Source: Brachionus manjavacas
Taxonomy: Eukaryota; Rotifera; Eurotatoria; Ploima; Brachionidae
Length of the DNA: 64,000 nt
Direction: 5' to 3'
Assembly: GCA_019054805.1 (NCBI GenBank)
Contig: JAHQIY010000040.1
Location: forward strand, 186,001-250,000
The notes below the pieces were generated by a model. The model was given only the letters and a program-made list of their open reading frames with translations, made no database searches and had not been told where the DNA came from. This document shows, in pieces, positions 26,368-34,191 of the stretch. The translations under genes and the position numbers were made by a program. Within the stretch, counting starts at the first letter, position 1. Every line of letters begins with the position of its first letter.

Positions 26368-27795
26368 ATGCAGTTACTCACTAATCAGAGCCTTGTCTCA
26401 TTCATGGCAGCAAATAATGACCAAGGTCTTGAGGTCACAAACCCTGCTACGGGTGAAAGTTTAGGCTTTGCACCTATATCCACTGAGCAAGACATAGTTG
26501 CTGGTATAGAGAGAGCACATAGCTCTCAAAAAGAGTGGGCGATGCTACCTGCTAAGGCTCGCTCGAACTTGCTGCAACAGTGGTTCCGATTGCTGTTAGA
26601 TAACAAAGATGATTTAGCAAGATTAATGACTTTGGAGCAAGGTAAGCCTATTACCGAGGCCCAAGGTGAAGTGCTATATGGTGCGAGCTTCGTCGAATGG
26701 TTTGCAGAAGAAGCGAAACGTACTTACGGTGAGACGATTCCTGCGCCTAGTCAAGACAAGCGCCTAGTGACCATCAAGCAGCCAGTAGGTGTCGCTTGCG
26801 CAATTACACCTTGGAACTTTCCAATCGCAATGATCACACGTAAAGCTGCCCCTGCTTTAGCGGCAGGTTGCAGTTTTATTGTTAAGCCTTCAGAGCTAAC
26901 ACCTTTATGTGCGTTTGCGGTGGTAGAGTTAGCATATCAAGCGGGAATTCCACGCGATGTGTTGCAAGTTGTGCTTGGTTCTGACCCTAAAGCAGTGGGA
27001 GCGATCTTTACCTCTCACCCTTTGATTCGTAAGCTCTCTTTTACTGGTTCAACTCAGGTCGGTAGTATTTTGATGCAGCAGAGTGCTCATGATGTTAAGC
27101 GCACTTCAATGGAGCTAGGAGGTAATGCGCCATTTATTGTCTTTGAAGATGCCGATATTGACGCTGCAGTCGCAGGGGCAATGGCCTCTAAGTTTCGCAA
27201 TGCAGGTCAAACTTGTGTGTGTGCGAACCGCTTCTATGTCCATAACAATGTGTATGAGGAGTTTGTTGCTAAGTTTGATGCAGAGGTACAAAAACTAACG
27301 GTAGGCAATGGTTTGGAGTCTGGAGTCACTATTGGCCCAGTCATCAGTGAAGCAGCAAAACAGAACATCCAAACCTTGATAGATGGGGCTATTGAACAAG
27401 GTGCTATCCCTGTGACTCCATTGCAGTCGTTAGATGGACTGTTTATGCAGCCACTGGTGTTAAAAGGTATCTCGCATAGTATGGATATCGTGCATCAAGA
27501 AATCTTTGGGCCTGTCGCCCCGGTGATTTCTTTTGACAGTGACGAACAATTGATAGAGATGGCTAACGATACTATCTATGGATTGGCTGCCTACTTCTAT
27601 AGTCAGAATATTCACCGAGTCTGGAAAATAGCCGAAGCGTTGCAATATGGGATGGTGGGTATCAATGAAGGGATTATTTCGACAGAAGCGGCTCCGTTTG
27701 GTGGCGTTAAGCAATCGGGGATTGGTCGAGAAGGTGCCAAGCAAGGGATTGATGAGTATATGGATGTGAAATACCTCTGTTTTGGTGGTAATTAA
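26368..27795 (+). CDS. gabD: NAD(P)-dependent succinate-semialdehyde dehydrogenase-like protein
   Basis: Aldehyde dehydrogenase of 475 aa in the GabD group. The cofactor segment ITPWNFPIAMITRKAAPALAAGC, the catalytic Glu in MELGGNAPF and the catalytic Cys in GQTCVCANRF are present. FGGVKQSGIGREGAKQGIDEY is the usual GabD tail. It would oxidise succinate semialdehyde to succinate in GABA or polyamine breakdown. No gabT is adjacent, so another short aldehyde as substrate is possible. AAGGAA precedes the ATG. Confidence 0.83.
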   Translation: MQLLTNQSLVSFMAANNDQGLEVTNPATGESLGFAPISTEQDIVAGIERAHSSQKEWAMLPAKARSNLLQQWFRLLLDNKDDLARLMTLEQGKPITEAQGEVLYGASFVEWFAEEAKRTYGETIPAPSQDKRLVTIKQPVGVACAITPWNFPIAMITRKAAPALAAGCSFIVKPSELTPLCAFAVVELAYQAGIPRDVLQVVLGSDPKAVGAIFTSHPLIRKLSFTGSTQVGSILMQQSAHDVKRTSMELGGNAPFIVFEDADIDAAVAGAMASKFRNAGQTCVCANRFYVHNNVYEEFVAKFDAEVQKLTVGNGLESGVTIGPVISEAAKQNIQTLIDGAIEQGAIPVTPLQSLDGLFMQPLVLKGISHSMDIVHQEIFGPVAPVISFDSDEQLIEMANDTIYGLAAYFYSQNIHRVWKIAEALQYGMVGINEGIISTEAAPFGGVKQSGIGREGAKQGIDEYMDVKYLCFGGN

Positions 27796-27814
27796 AAGCG
27801 ACTAATTGAGATAT

Positions 27815-27853
27815 AAAAAAACGCCCTAACCGTATGGATTAGGGCGTTTTTTT
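27815..27853. terminator. Strong bidirectional terminator, gabD / chemoreceptor
   Basis: A 15-bp stem with arms AAAAAAACGCCCTAA and TTAGGGCGTTTTTTT around a nine-base loop. The A and T runs serve both convergent genes. Confidence 0.92.
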
Positions 27854-27863
27854 ACGGTTTGTT

Positions 27864-29525
27864 TTAAACAGTAAAGCGGTCAACCAACTCGTAGAGTTCG
27901 TTCGCTCTATGGTTGAGCTCTTGACTGCCCGAGCGGTTTTCATTTGCCAGTTCAGCCGATTGAGAACTTTGATCAGAGATCACCACAATACGTTGTGAAA
28001 TTTCTTGGCCGACTAAGCTTTGTTCCTCTGTCGCGGTTGCAATTAGCGAGTTCATATCCATGATAGTGCCGATAGATTCTTGGATTTGAATCAGCGCCTG
28101 AGCAGCGGCATTGGCTTCTTCCACTGTGCTAGCGCCACGCCTTTGGCTTGATTCCATGGCTTTTACTGCATCATCAGAGGCGGCTTTTAACTGCTCAATC
28201 ATTTTATGGATTTCACCAGTACTGTCTTGCGTGCGACTTGCTAGTTTACGTACTTCATCAGCAACCACGGCAAAGCCGCGACCTTGTTCGCCTGCACGAG
28301 CTGCCTCAATCGCTGCGTTCAGTGCTAACAGGTTAGTCTGTTCGGCAATATCTTGAATCACCTCAAGAGAAGACGAAATGTTTTGCACGTCACCCTCTAA
28401 GCGAGAAATTACGCCACTTGCTTGCGAGACTTCTTCCGCTAGCGCTTCAACAGATTGAGCTGCTGAATTAACAATGCCTTGCGCTTCTTTGGCGTTGTCG
28501 TCAGCTTCTTTGGCAGAATCGGCAGCTTGGCTAGCGTTGTTTGAAATCTCACCTGCAGTGGTTGTCATCTCTGTCATCGCGGTAGCGACTTGCTCTGTCT
28601 CTTCACGTTGCCCTGTTGCTAGTTCATCAACTTTTGCAGCGCGCAGCGACATGTTGTTGGTCTCGGAAACCACTTGTTGTCCCACATTACTCACGCTACT
28701 GATAATGGTTTGCAGGCTTGCAACAAAGGCATTGAAGTTCTTACTTAGTTGAGAGAATTCAGGGGCTTTGAAGTCATCCATACGAGCGGTTAAATCTGCG
28801 TCACCACTTGCGAACGAGCTAATCGACTCATCAAACATTTCAAGTGGTTTCATGATGGTGCGGTTCACTGCGACAGCGAAGACAGCAACGATACCTGCAA
28901 TCACCAAACAGAACACAATAATGGCTGAAAGTGTGGTTTGCAGTGCGCTGGTGGTGGCATTTTCCATTTCAGCGATAATCGCATCAATGTCATCGGTATA
29001 GAAACCTGTCCCTATCATCAGATCCCATTCAGGGATAAAGATTGAGTAGCTCAGCTTAGGTAGAGCAACCGTTTCTCCGGGCTTAGGGAAATAATAGGTG
29101 GTGAACTCGCCCGTTTTAGCATTGCGAATAAGATCCTGTATCAGATAGTTGCCTTGCTTATCTTGCAGATTCCAGTAGCTTTCACCAATCCCTTTTTCGC
29201 TGCTACCTTGGACACGACGGATACCTTTAGAGTCGTAGCCAAAAACATAACCTGTTTTGCCGTACTCAAGTGTTTTTAACGTCGGATAAGCCTCTTCTAA
29301 TGTGGCTCCTTTATCAAGAAAAGGTTGAACGGCTGATTTTGCCATTTGTAAGTAGTTTCGAAGTTCCGCTTTTTTCATGTTCATCATGTTAGTGCGGGTA
29401 ACCTCTATCTGCTGCTCATTGAGCTGTGTGGTTTTCATATAGGTAAAACTCAGCATACCTAATGCAATGACTAGCAGCGGGACCAGTGCCAAAATGTAGA
29501 GGCGGCTACGAATAGTAAGACTCAT
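27864..29525 (-). CDS. Methyl-accepting chemotaxis protein with single Cache domain
   Basis: Chemoreceptor of 553 aa. TM1 is at about 10-30. A periplasmic sCache_2 domain (about 40-190) contains [18 protein letters not shown] and [19 protein letters not shown]2 is at about 195-220, followed by a HAMP linker, and then the MCP signalling domain with the hairpin tip [20 protein letters not shown]. sCache_2 domains usually sense small carboxylates. It ends without a CheR-tethering pentapeptide. A FliA-type promoter lies upstream, which places it in the late flagellar regulon. Confidence 0.94.
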   Translation of the reverse strand: MSLTIRSRLYILALVPLLVIALGMLSFTYMKTTQLNEQQIEVTRTNMMNMKKAELRNYLQMAKSAVQPFLDKGATLEEAYPTLKTLEYGKTGYVFGYDSKGIRRVQGSSEKGIGESYWNLQDKQGNYLIQDLIRNAKTGEFTTYYFPKPGETVALPKLSYSIFIPEWDLMIGTGFYTDDIDAIIAEMENATTSALQTTLSAIIVFCLVIAGIVAVFAVAVNRTIMKPLEMFDESISSFASGDADLTARMDDFKAPEFSQLSKNFNAFVASLQTIISSVSNVGQQVVSETNNMSLRAAKVDELATGQREETEQVATAMTEMTTTAGEISNNASQAADSAKEADDNAKEAQGIVNSAAQSVEALAEEVSQASGVISRLEGDVQNISSSLEVIQDIAEQTNLLALNAAIEAARAGEQGRGFAVVADEVRKLASRTQDSTGEIHKMIEQLKAASDDAVKAMESSQRRGASTVEEANAAAQALIQIQESIGTIMDMNSLIATATEEQSLVGQEISQRIVVISDQSSQSAELANENRSGSQELNHRANELYELVDRFTV

Positions 29526-29659
29526 ACAAACATCCTGTTTTAGTAATAATGGCTTCCCAACTCAGAGACAAAACGTTGCGCTTAATCTTCTAAGACGAGA
29601 GCTTGGTTATTGGAATCATGCTTATAGACCAAAAGTTTATAAATATAAGATTAGCCAAT

Positions 29660-29686
29660 TTATCGGCAAATGGCTGTGATTCTTGA
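29660..29686 (-). promoter_or_regulatory. FliA (sigma-28) promoter of the chemoreceptor gene
   Basis: In the leftward sense TCAAGAAT-N11-GCCGATAA. The -10 element matches the flagellar sigma-28 consensus at all eight positions, the -35 at five of eight, and the spacer is the standard 11. Transcription would start about 125 bases before the ATG. Confidence 0.75.
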
Positions 29687-29724
29687 AGGGTTTATAGGTC
29701 TTATGAGTTAGACGTTAGTAGAAT

Positions 29725-30111
29725 CTAGCGAAAACATTGACCGTTGTCGCACTTAGCCTTTCCGGTCAATAACTTAGAGATCTGGTATCGATTGTCGGCG
29801 AATTTGATGTAAGCCCAGTCTGCAATGGGTCTAATCAACGGCCATCTGAGTGGAGCGTAAAGCCAGCCTTTTCCAACTAGCTTCCATGCGCAGTGAATCG
29901 CGTCGAGCCCTAAAAGTAGCGTGTCTTGCTCGTCAACCGCGTGCAATATTTTCGCGGCTTTCTGTGCATCAATATCAGGATAGTTGTCGAACATAGGTGA
30001 CTGTGTATCGACGAGAAGCAGTTGAGAATGTGTGTCGTACCCTTTGAGTTTGTTCATTTCTTTAACGCAAAGTGGGCATTGACCGTCGTAGAAGAGAGTA
30101 AGTGTTGGCAT
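29725..30111 (-). CDS. DCC-family thiol-disulfide oxidoreductase-like protein (DUF393)
   Basis: Protein of 128 aa with the DUF393/DCC start LTLFYDGQCPLCVKEM, containing CPLC as a thioredoxin-like CxxC, and the typical LDAIHCAWKLVGKGWLYAPLRWP region. Redox activity is inferred from the motif. The family's role is poorly known. AAGGAG precedes the ATG. It lies 37 bases after the DUF4344 gene in the same direction. Confidence 0.82.
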   Translation of the reverse strand: MPTLTLFYDGQCPLCVKEMNKLKGYDTHSQLLLVDTQSPMFDNYPDIDAQKAAKILHAVDEQDTLLLGLDAIHCAWKLVGKGWLYAPLRWPLIRPIADWAYIKFADNRYQISKLLTGKAKCDNGQCFR

Positions 30112-30148
30112 ATAAGCTCCTTTTTAGCTTTCTACGACGTTTTCTAAC

Positions 30149-30922
30149 TTATTGATCAGCCACTTCTACATTTAAGTAGTTGTGCCAATTTTGGGCGATG
30201 TTCTGGTATTGGAACACGCAGAAGTCTTTACGATCGGCAAGGTAGTCGTTTTCCACTTCGTCGAGCAGGTTCTGATGTTTTTCTGGGTTGCTGCCGTAGA
30301 CTAAACAAAGCGTTGAAAAGTAGCGTTGCAAGTCGAAGCTGTGTTCATCTATGTACTCGCCAAACTCATAGTAATCAGGTTTGTCTTCTGACTCAAAAGC
30401 AAACATATCCGCTGCACTGATGGCGGCATCTTCACCGTTCTCTACATACTCAATCATCATCACGGCAGCAAAGTTATCTACTGCATCTTCTTCTTTGCCC
30501 AAAATAGGGATGTTCTGATCGGCAATATAGGCGTGACCAGCTTCGTGAAGCAAGGTGTGCAGTACGGTATCTATCGCTCCAAGCTCCGCAGATTTACCGT
30601 ACTTTTCTTCATATTTGTTGTTTTTAAAGTACTCTAACGCCTCTTGATAAAAGTGATACGGCATTTGCACAACATGCTTTTCCGGGTCGTATAGTGGTCC
30701 ATCTTCGCTGCCATACTCTATGGTGAGTGTTTTGTTGAAAGGAAAGAGGTCGTCAGAGAGGTCAATGAGAGTTTGGTTGATGCCACTTTGCTCAATCTCT
30801 GATTTTAATTTAGCTTCCGCGTTATTGTCCGGCTGAAGATAACGAATGGTGATGTTATCTGAAGCGGAAAAAGCGTGAGTTGAGAAAGCGAGCAAAGGCA
30901 GCAGCACGAAGCGCAAAAGCAT
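30149..30922 (-). CDS. DUF4344 secreted metallopeptidase
   Basis: Exported putative zinc peptidase of 257 aa. It has a signal peptide (MLLRFVLLPLLAFSTHAFSA) and a gluzincin-like site HEAGH, followed by EEDAVDNFAAVMMIEY, where Glu or Asp would be the third ligand. The second of two close ATGs (30922) is preferred because AAGGA lies at proper spacing, whereas the first directly abuts it. No substrate is known for DUF4344. Confidence 0.8.
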   Translation of the reverse strand: MLLRFVLLPLLAFSTHAFSASDNITIRYLQPDNNAEAKLKSEIEQSGINQTLIDLSDDLFPFNKTLTIEYGSEDGPLYDPEKHVVQMPYHFYQEALEYFKNNKYEEKYGKSAELGAIDTVLHTLLHEAGHAYIADQNIPILGKEEDAVDNFAAVMMIEYVENGEDAAISAADMFAFESEDKPDYYEFGEYIDEHSFDLQRYFSTLCLVYGSNPEKHQNLLDEVENDYLADRKDFCVFQYQNIAQNWHNYLNVEVADQ

Positions 30923-31019
30923 AAACATTCCTTATTGTTCTTTTACATAAATAAACTCACTTAATACTGACATAAATTCTAAGCTTTGGCCTATAGTTTG
31001 CGCACAAAGGAGTCTCAAT

Positions 31020-31085
31020 ATGAAAACTCAACCATTATTAAAGCAACCTCGGGTGCAAAACGCGTTGTTTAGTTTGAACGTGTAA
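31020..31085 (+). CDS. Short upstream ORF, possible leader peptide
   Basis: A 21-codon ORF beginning MKTQPLLKQP and ending LFSLNV. It has a strong AAAGGAG ribosome-binding site seven bases before its ATG. It lies 55 bases upstream of the CatB-like acetyltransferase gene, with a GCCACG / CGTGGC hairpin (31091-31113) between them. Translational attenuation by leader peptides is known for some antibiotic-resistance genes, chiefly in Gram-positives. A role here is inference. It may equally be a small unrelated peptide. Confidence 0.45.
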   Translation: MKTQPLLKQPRVQNALFSLNV

Positions 31086-31090
31086 ACAAC

Positions 31091-31113
31091 GCCACGAAAA
31101 TTCGTTCCGTGGC
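31091..31113 (+). promoter_or_regulatory. Hairpin between leader ORF and acetyltransferase gene
   Basis: GCCACGAA pairs with TTCCGTGGC (one bulged C) starting five bases after the leader ORF stop. There is no T run, and the downstream ribosome-binding site AGAGGA stays outside the stem, so it is not a simple terminator or sequestering hairpin. Confidence 0.35.
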
Positions 31114-31140
31114 AATCCTAAATAATCAGAGGAATTTGTC

Positions 31141-31782
31141 ATGACTAAAAAACATTGGTCTAAATTTCAGTTACTTCATCAAGTGGTGAGTAACAAAAAC
31201 ATCCATGTTAAAGGTACCCACAGCTATTACAGTGATTGCTGGGATAATGGGTTTGAAGAGTCTGTTGTCCGCTACTTACATGGGGATGAGATAAGTAGAC
31301 AATGGGAGCCAAGGTGGGAGATCGACCAACTTTACATCGGCGATTATGTTTGTATCGCCGCTGAAGCCGTTATCTTAATGGGGGGCAACCATAATCATCG
31401 TGTTGATTGGTTTTGTCTGTACCCGTTTCTCGAAGATGTCGAACGCTCGTATCAAAGCAAAGGTGACACTATCATTCATGATGGTGTCTGGATAGGTATG
31501 AGAGCGATGATCATGCCAGGTGTGACTATTGGTGAAGGCGCGGTTATTGCTGCGAATAGCGTAGTGACTAAAGATGTTGAGCCTTATGCTGTGGTTGGCG
31601 GTAATCCAGCTAAGCATATCAAGTATCGTTTTGAGCCTGAGAAGATAGCAAAATTGCTAGAGATGGGGATTTATCAATGGCCAGAAGAGAAGTTCTCGGC
31701 GCTACAGAACCTGTTGGCCCAAGCTGACTTTGATTTACTTGAGACTGCAGTAAATAAGTACGACCAAAAGCACGACAAGTAG
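31141..31782 (+). CDS. CatB/Vat-type hexapeptide acetyltransferase
   Basis: Xenobiotic O-acetyltransferase-like protein of 213 aa with left-handed beta-helix repeats. It keeps SYYSDCWDNGFEESVVRYL, the catalytic-His region GGNHNHRVDWF, VWIGMRAMIMPGVTIGEGAVIAANSVVTKDV and [13 protein letters not shown]. CatB and Vat enzymes acetylate chloramphenicol or streptogramins, but many chromosomal members have no proven drug activity. It differs from the second CatB of this window (55052) by an insert with WEPRWEIDQLYIG. AGAGGA precedes the ATG. Confidence 0.85.
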   Translation: MTKKHWSKFQLLHQVVSNKNIHVKGTHSYYSDCWDNGFEESVVRYLHGDEISRQWEPRWEIDQLYIGDYVCIAAEAVILMGGNHNHRVDWFCLYPFLEDVERSYQSKGDTIIHDGVWIGMRAMIMPGVTIGEGAVIAANSVVTKDVEPYAVVGGNPAKHIKYRFEPEKIAKLLEMGIYQWPEEKFSALQNLLAQADFDLLETAVNKYDQKHDK

Positions 31783-31862
31783 ATTTGAAAGATTATAATT
31801 AGGGCAGTGAGTGGGCTTGTGCTACACTCGCCGCCCTTTTCCGTTTCTATATGAGTGTAACC

Positions 31863-32219
31863 ATGAGCCTTAAGCAAGAACTACAAAACATCCACAATCG
31901 TCTAGATAACTGCAAACGTAAACTAGAGGCAGCCAAAGGCCGTGGTGACCAAGAAATGATCACTAAATTTACCAACGATATCGACAAGCTGACGAAGAAA
32001 GCTAACTCAATGAAGCACAAGCAGAGCTACGATATGAACAAAGAGCGTAAGAGTCTGTTGGATATGCCATTTTCACGCGAGATCACCAAAGCAGAGCAAG
32101 CGGATATGGGTAAGCTAAAGAAGTCGGTTAAGGGACTTGTTGTGGTTCACCCAATGACCAAGCTTGGTAAAGAGCTACAGCTTAAGGTAATGACAGGTTA
32201 CGCACCGAAAAAATTCTAA
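31863..32219 (+). CDS. yibL: Ribosome-associated protein YibL
   Basis: Basic helical protein of 118 aa. The second half [30 protein letters not shown] matches E. coli YibL closely in order, while the N-terminal half is a coiled coil rich in Lys and Glu. YibL co-purifies with ribosomal particles, with unknown function. Either of two in-frame ATGs (31851, 31863) could start it. The second gives the family-like length. Confidence 0.85.
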   Translation: MSLKQELQNIHNRLDNCKRKLEAAKGRGDQEMITKFTNDIDKLTKKANSMKHKQSYDMNKERKSLLDMPFSREITKAEQADMGKLKKSVKGLVVVHPMTKLGKELQLKVMTGYAPKKF

Positions 32220-32232
32220 TCGGGTTGAAATT

Positions 32233-32260
32233 AAAAAAAGCGCCGCAATGGCGCTTTTTT
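32233..32260. terminator. Bidirectional terminator, yibL / SnoaL lipoprotein
   Basis: Stem AAAAAAGCGCC / GGCGCTTTTTT with loop GCAAT, A and T runs on both sides, between convergent genes. Confidence 0.88.
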
Positions 32261-32261
32261 G

Positions 32262-33122
32262 TTAGAAACCAAACTTACCATTTTGGTTCTTCCACTGAGA
32301 TTGAGGAGCGATAGCTTCTATGACGTCCCAGTGTTCTACAATCTTGCCATTCTCCACTCTAAACAGGTCGTAGAATGAGGTATGTTTTCCTAGGAACTCA
32401 CCCTCGCTGATGGATAGTACGAAATTTCCTTGTCCAAGAATCTTATGGTTTACATTGTAAATCATTGGAGTACCAGCTTTTTCGAGCGCAGTTAGTGCTT
32501 TACCCAAGCCACTTAAACCATCAGCTACCATAGCATTGTGTTGAATATAGGCGCTATCTTCACTGTCGATAAAGTGATTGATTTTTGCCATGTCGCCATC
32601 GATCAAGATGGTCTGAACAAAATCGGTAACGAGCTGCTTATTCTGTTCCGTTTTCTCAATATCGAGTACTTGTGTTGGTCCGTCTAGCTGAGAGCGACCA
32701 CTTGGGTTTATTGGCATAATGCTTTGTAAGTTATCCCAATGTTCGACGATTTTTCCGTCTTCGAAGCGGAACACATCAAAGCCAACTTTGGGACCGAAAA
32801 AGTTGTATTCGGTGTGGGTGACAGCGTAGTCGCCGTCTTCGAATGCTCGGACTACATTTGCTTTCGCACTGCCTTTCGGTAACGCCGCCAATACTTCGCC
32901 AAACCCGGCTAAACCATCACCTACAGCTAGGTTATGTTGGATGTATTTGTTTGGGTTGATATAGCTAATTGCAGATTGGTCACCAGTTTCAATACTGGAG
33001 ATAACCGCAACGGCTTTTTGCGTCTGGCTTGGCTCGGTTAACTCGGATTGAGTTGCGCAAGCACTTAAACTCACTGCTGCCGCAACAAGCGTGGTTGTTT
33101 TTAATGTAGTTAACAATTTCAT
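32262..33122 (-). CDS. Lipoprotein with two SnoaL-like domains
   Basis: Predicted lipoprotein of 286 aa (lipobox LSAC) with two tandem NTF2/SnoaL-like domains. Each has the same landmarks: YIQHN-x3-DGLxGxxxALxxL, then a beta segment, and FxxEDGKIVEHWD or FRVENGKIVEHWD. The repeat points to an internal duplication. SnoaL-like proteins bind small hydrophobic molecules or act as aldol enzymes. The function here is unknown. The start at 33122 leaves a GAGG site and a proper signal peptide. The following AraC regulator is in the same direction and upstream. Confidence 0.82.
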   Translation of the reverse strand: MKLLTTLKTTTLVAAAVSLSACATQSELTEPSQTQKAVAVISSIETGDQSAISYINPNKYIQHNLAVGDGLAGFGEVLAALPKGSAKANVVRAFEDGDYAVTHTEYNFFGPKVGFDVFRFEDGKIVEHWDNLQSIMPINPSGRSQLDGPTQVLDIEKTEQNKQLVTDFVQTILIDGDMAKINHFIDSEDSAYIQHNAMVADGLSGLGKALTALEKAGTPMIYNVNHKILGQGNFVLSISEGEFLGKHTSFYDLFRVENGKIVEHWDVIEAIAPQSQWKNQNGKFGF

Positions 33123-33233
33123 TCTGATATACCTCAATGTTGGCTCGAGAAACATGTTAGGGATATCGAATTAGCAAATCATTGTGCATTTAGGATAAAA
33201 AATGGTAGATATCGAACCAGTGAGCTTACGGGG

Positions 33234-34112
33234 TCACAATTTTGGAGTTGTGTGGTACTTGGAAAATTGACTCGGTGTCATTTGGCTATGCTTCTTAAAG
33301 AACTTTACGAAGTTGCTTGCATCTTCAAAGCCAAATTCATAGGCAAGGTTTTGAGATGTTGCTTGGTTCACCACTAACCGACGTTTGATTTCGATAATGA
33401 CAAATGCGTCGATCAATTGCTTTACCGTTAAGTTCGTTGCTGATTTGCAGGTGAGATTGAGAGTTTTGTAAGTTGTTCCTAGTTGATGCGCGTACCAGTT
33501 GGCGTCACGTGTTTTGTGGAAGTTGGCCTGAAGTTGTTCGAAAAAACGCGCAAACTTTGTGCTTTGTTCGTCAGACAACTTATCCTGAGGTACTTCAGGT
33601 CTTAACCGATGTAAAATGAGTGCGAGGGCTGAAAACAAATACATAACGATTAATGGATCAGGGTTAGGTTGCCTCATCTCTAGTTGCATTTGCTCTACCA
33701 ATATATCTATGCGGCTTTTACTATTTGTGTCGAGATCGAGCAGAGGAGAGTGGTGCGGATTTAAATGCGTAGGCGTGTAATTGGGCAAGCGCATATTGAT
33801 ATGGACTTGGTCGAGAAATGCTTGAGTGAAAATCAGCATTTTGCCTTTCGGCTGTTGACTAAAATCGAAAGCCTGAACTTGTTCACGTTGGACGAACAGA
33901 ATTGAACCCGGTTTAAAAGGGTAGGGTTCAAAGTCGATATGGTGAATACCAGTGCCTTTTTGAATAAAAATCAAAGCAAAAAATGCAACACGGTGAGGTT
34001 CAGTTGGATCGTGACGTAGCCCTTTTCTCTGGTAAAGGCTCTCTAGTTCAAAAATCTCTAACTCCGCATTGTTTGCCTTACGGTGGTTGAATGCAATTTC
34101 TGGAATTGTCAT
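33234..34112 (-). CDS. AraC-family transcriptional regulator
   Basis: Regulator of 292 aa. An N-terminal cupin-like sensing region (about 10-140) includes IHHIDFEPYPFKPGSILFVQREQVQAF, and a C-terminal HTH_18 domain has LNLTCKSATNLTVKQLI and LAYEFGFEDASNFVKFFKKHSQMTPSQF. The ATG at 34112 is chosen because GGAG lies seven bases before it. The GTG at 34124 has no site. It is upstream of and parallel to the SnoaL lipoprotein gene, its possible target. Confidence 0.85.
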   Translation of the reverse strand: MTIPEIAFNHRKANNAELEIFELESLYQRKGLRHDPTEPHRVAFFALIFIQKGTGIHHIDFEPYPFKPGSILFVQREQVQAFDFSQQPKGKMLIFTQAFLDQVHINMRLPNYTPTHLNPHHSPLLDLDTNSKSRIDILVEQMQLEMRQPNPDPLIVMYLFSALALILHRLRPEVPQDKLSDEQSTKFARFFEQLQANFHKTRDANWYAHQLGTTYKTLNLTCKSATNLTVKQLIDAFVIIEIKRRLVVNQATSQNLAYEFGFEDASNFVKFFKKHSQMTPSQFSKYHTTPKL

Positions 34113-34151
34113 TAGCTGCTCCACAAAATGCCCTATAGAGTAGATAATAGG

Positions 34152-34181
34152 AAAGCACCTCTTGAACGTAAGAGGTGCTTT
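34152..34181 (-). terminator. Terminator of malT
   Basis: Perfect 12-bp stem AAAGCACCTCTT / AAGAGGTGCTTT with a six-base loop, ten bases beyond the malT stop. The T run is short. Confidence 0.72.
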
Positions 34182-34191
34182 AAATCCTCAC

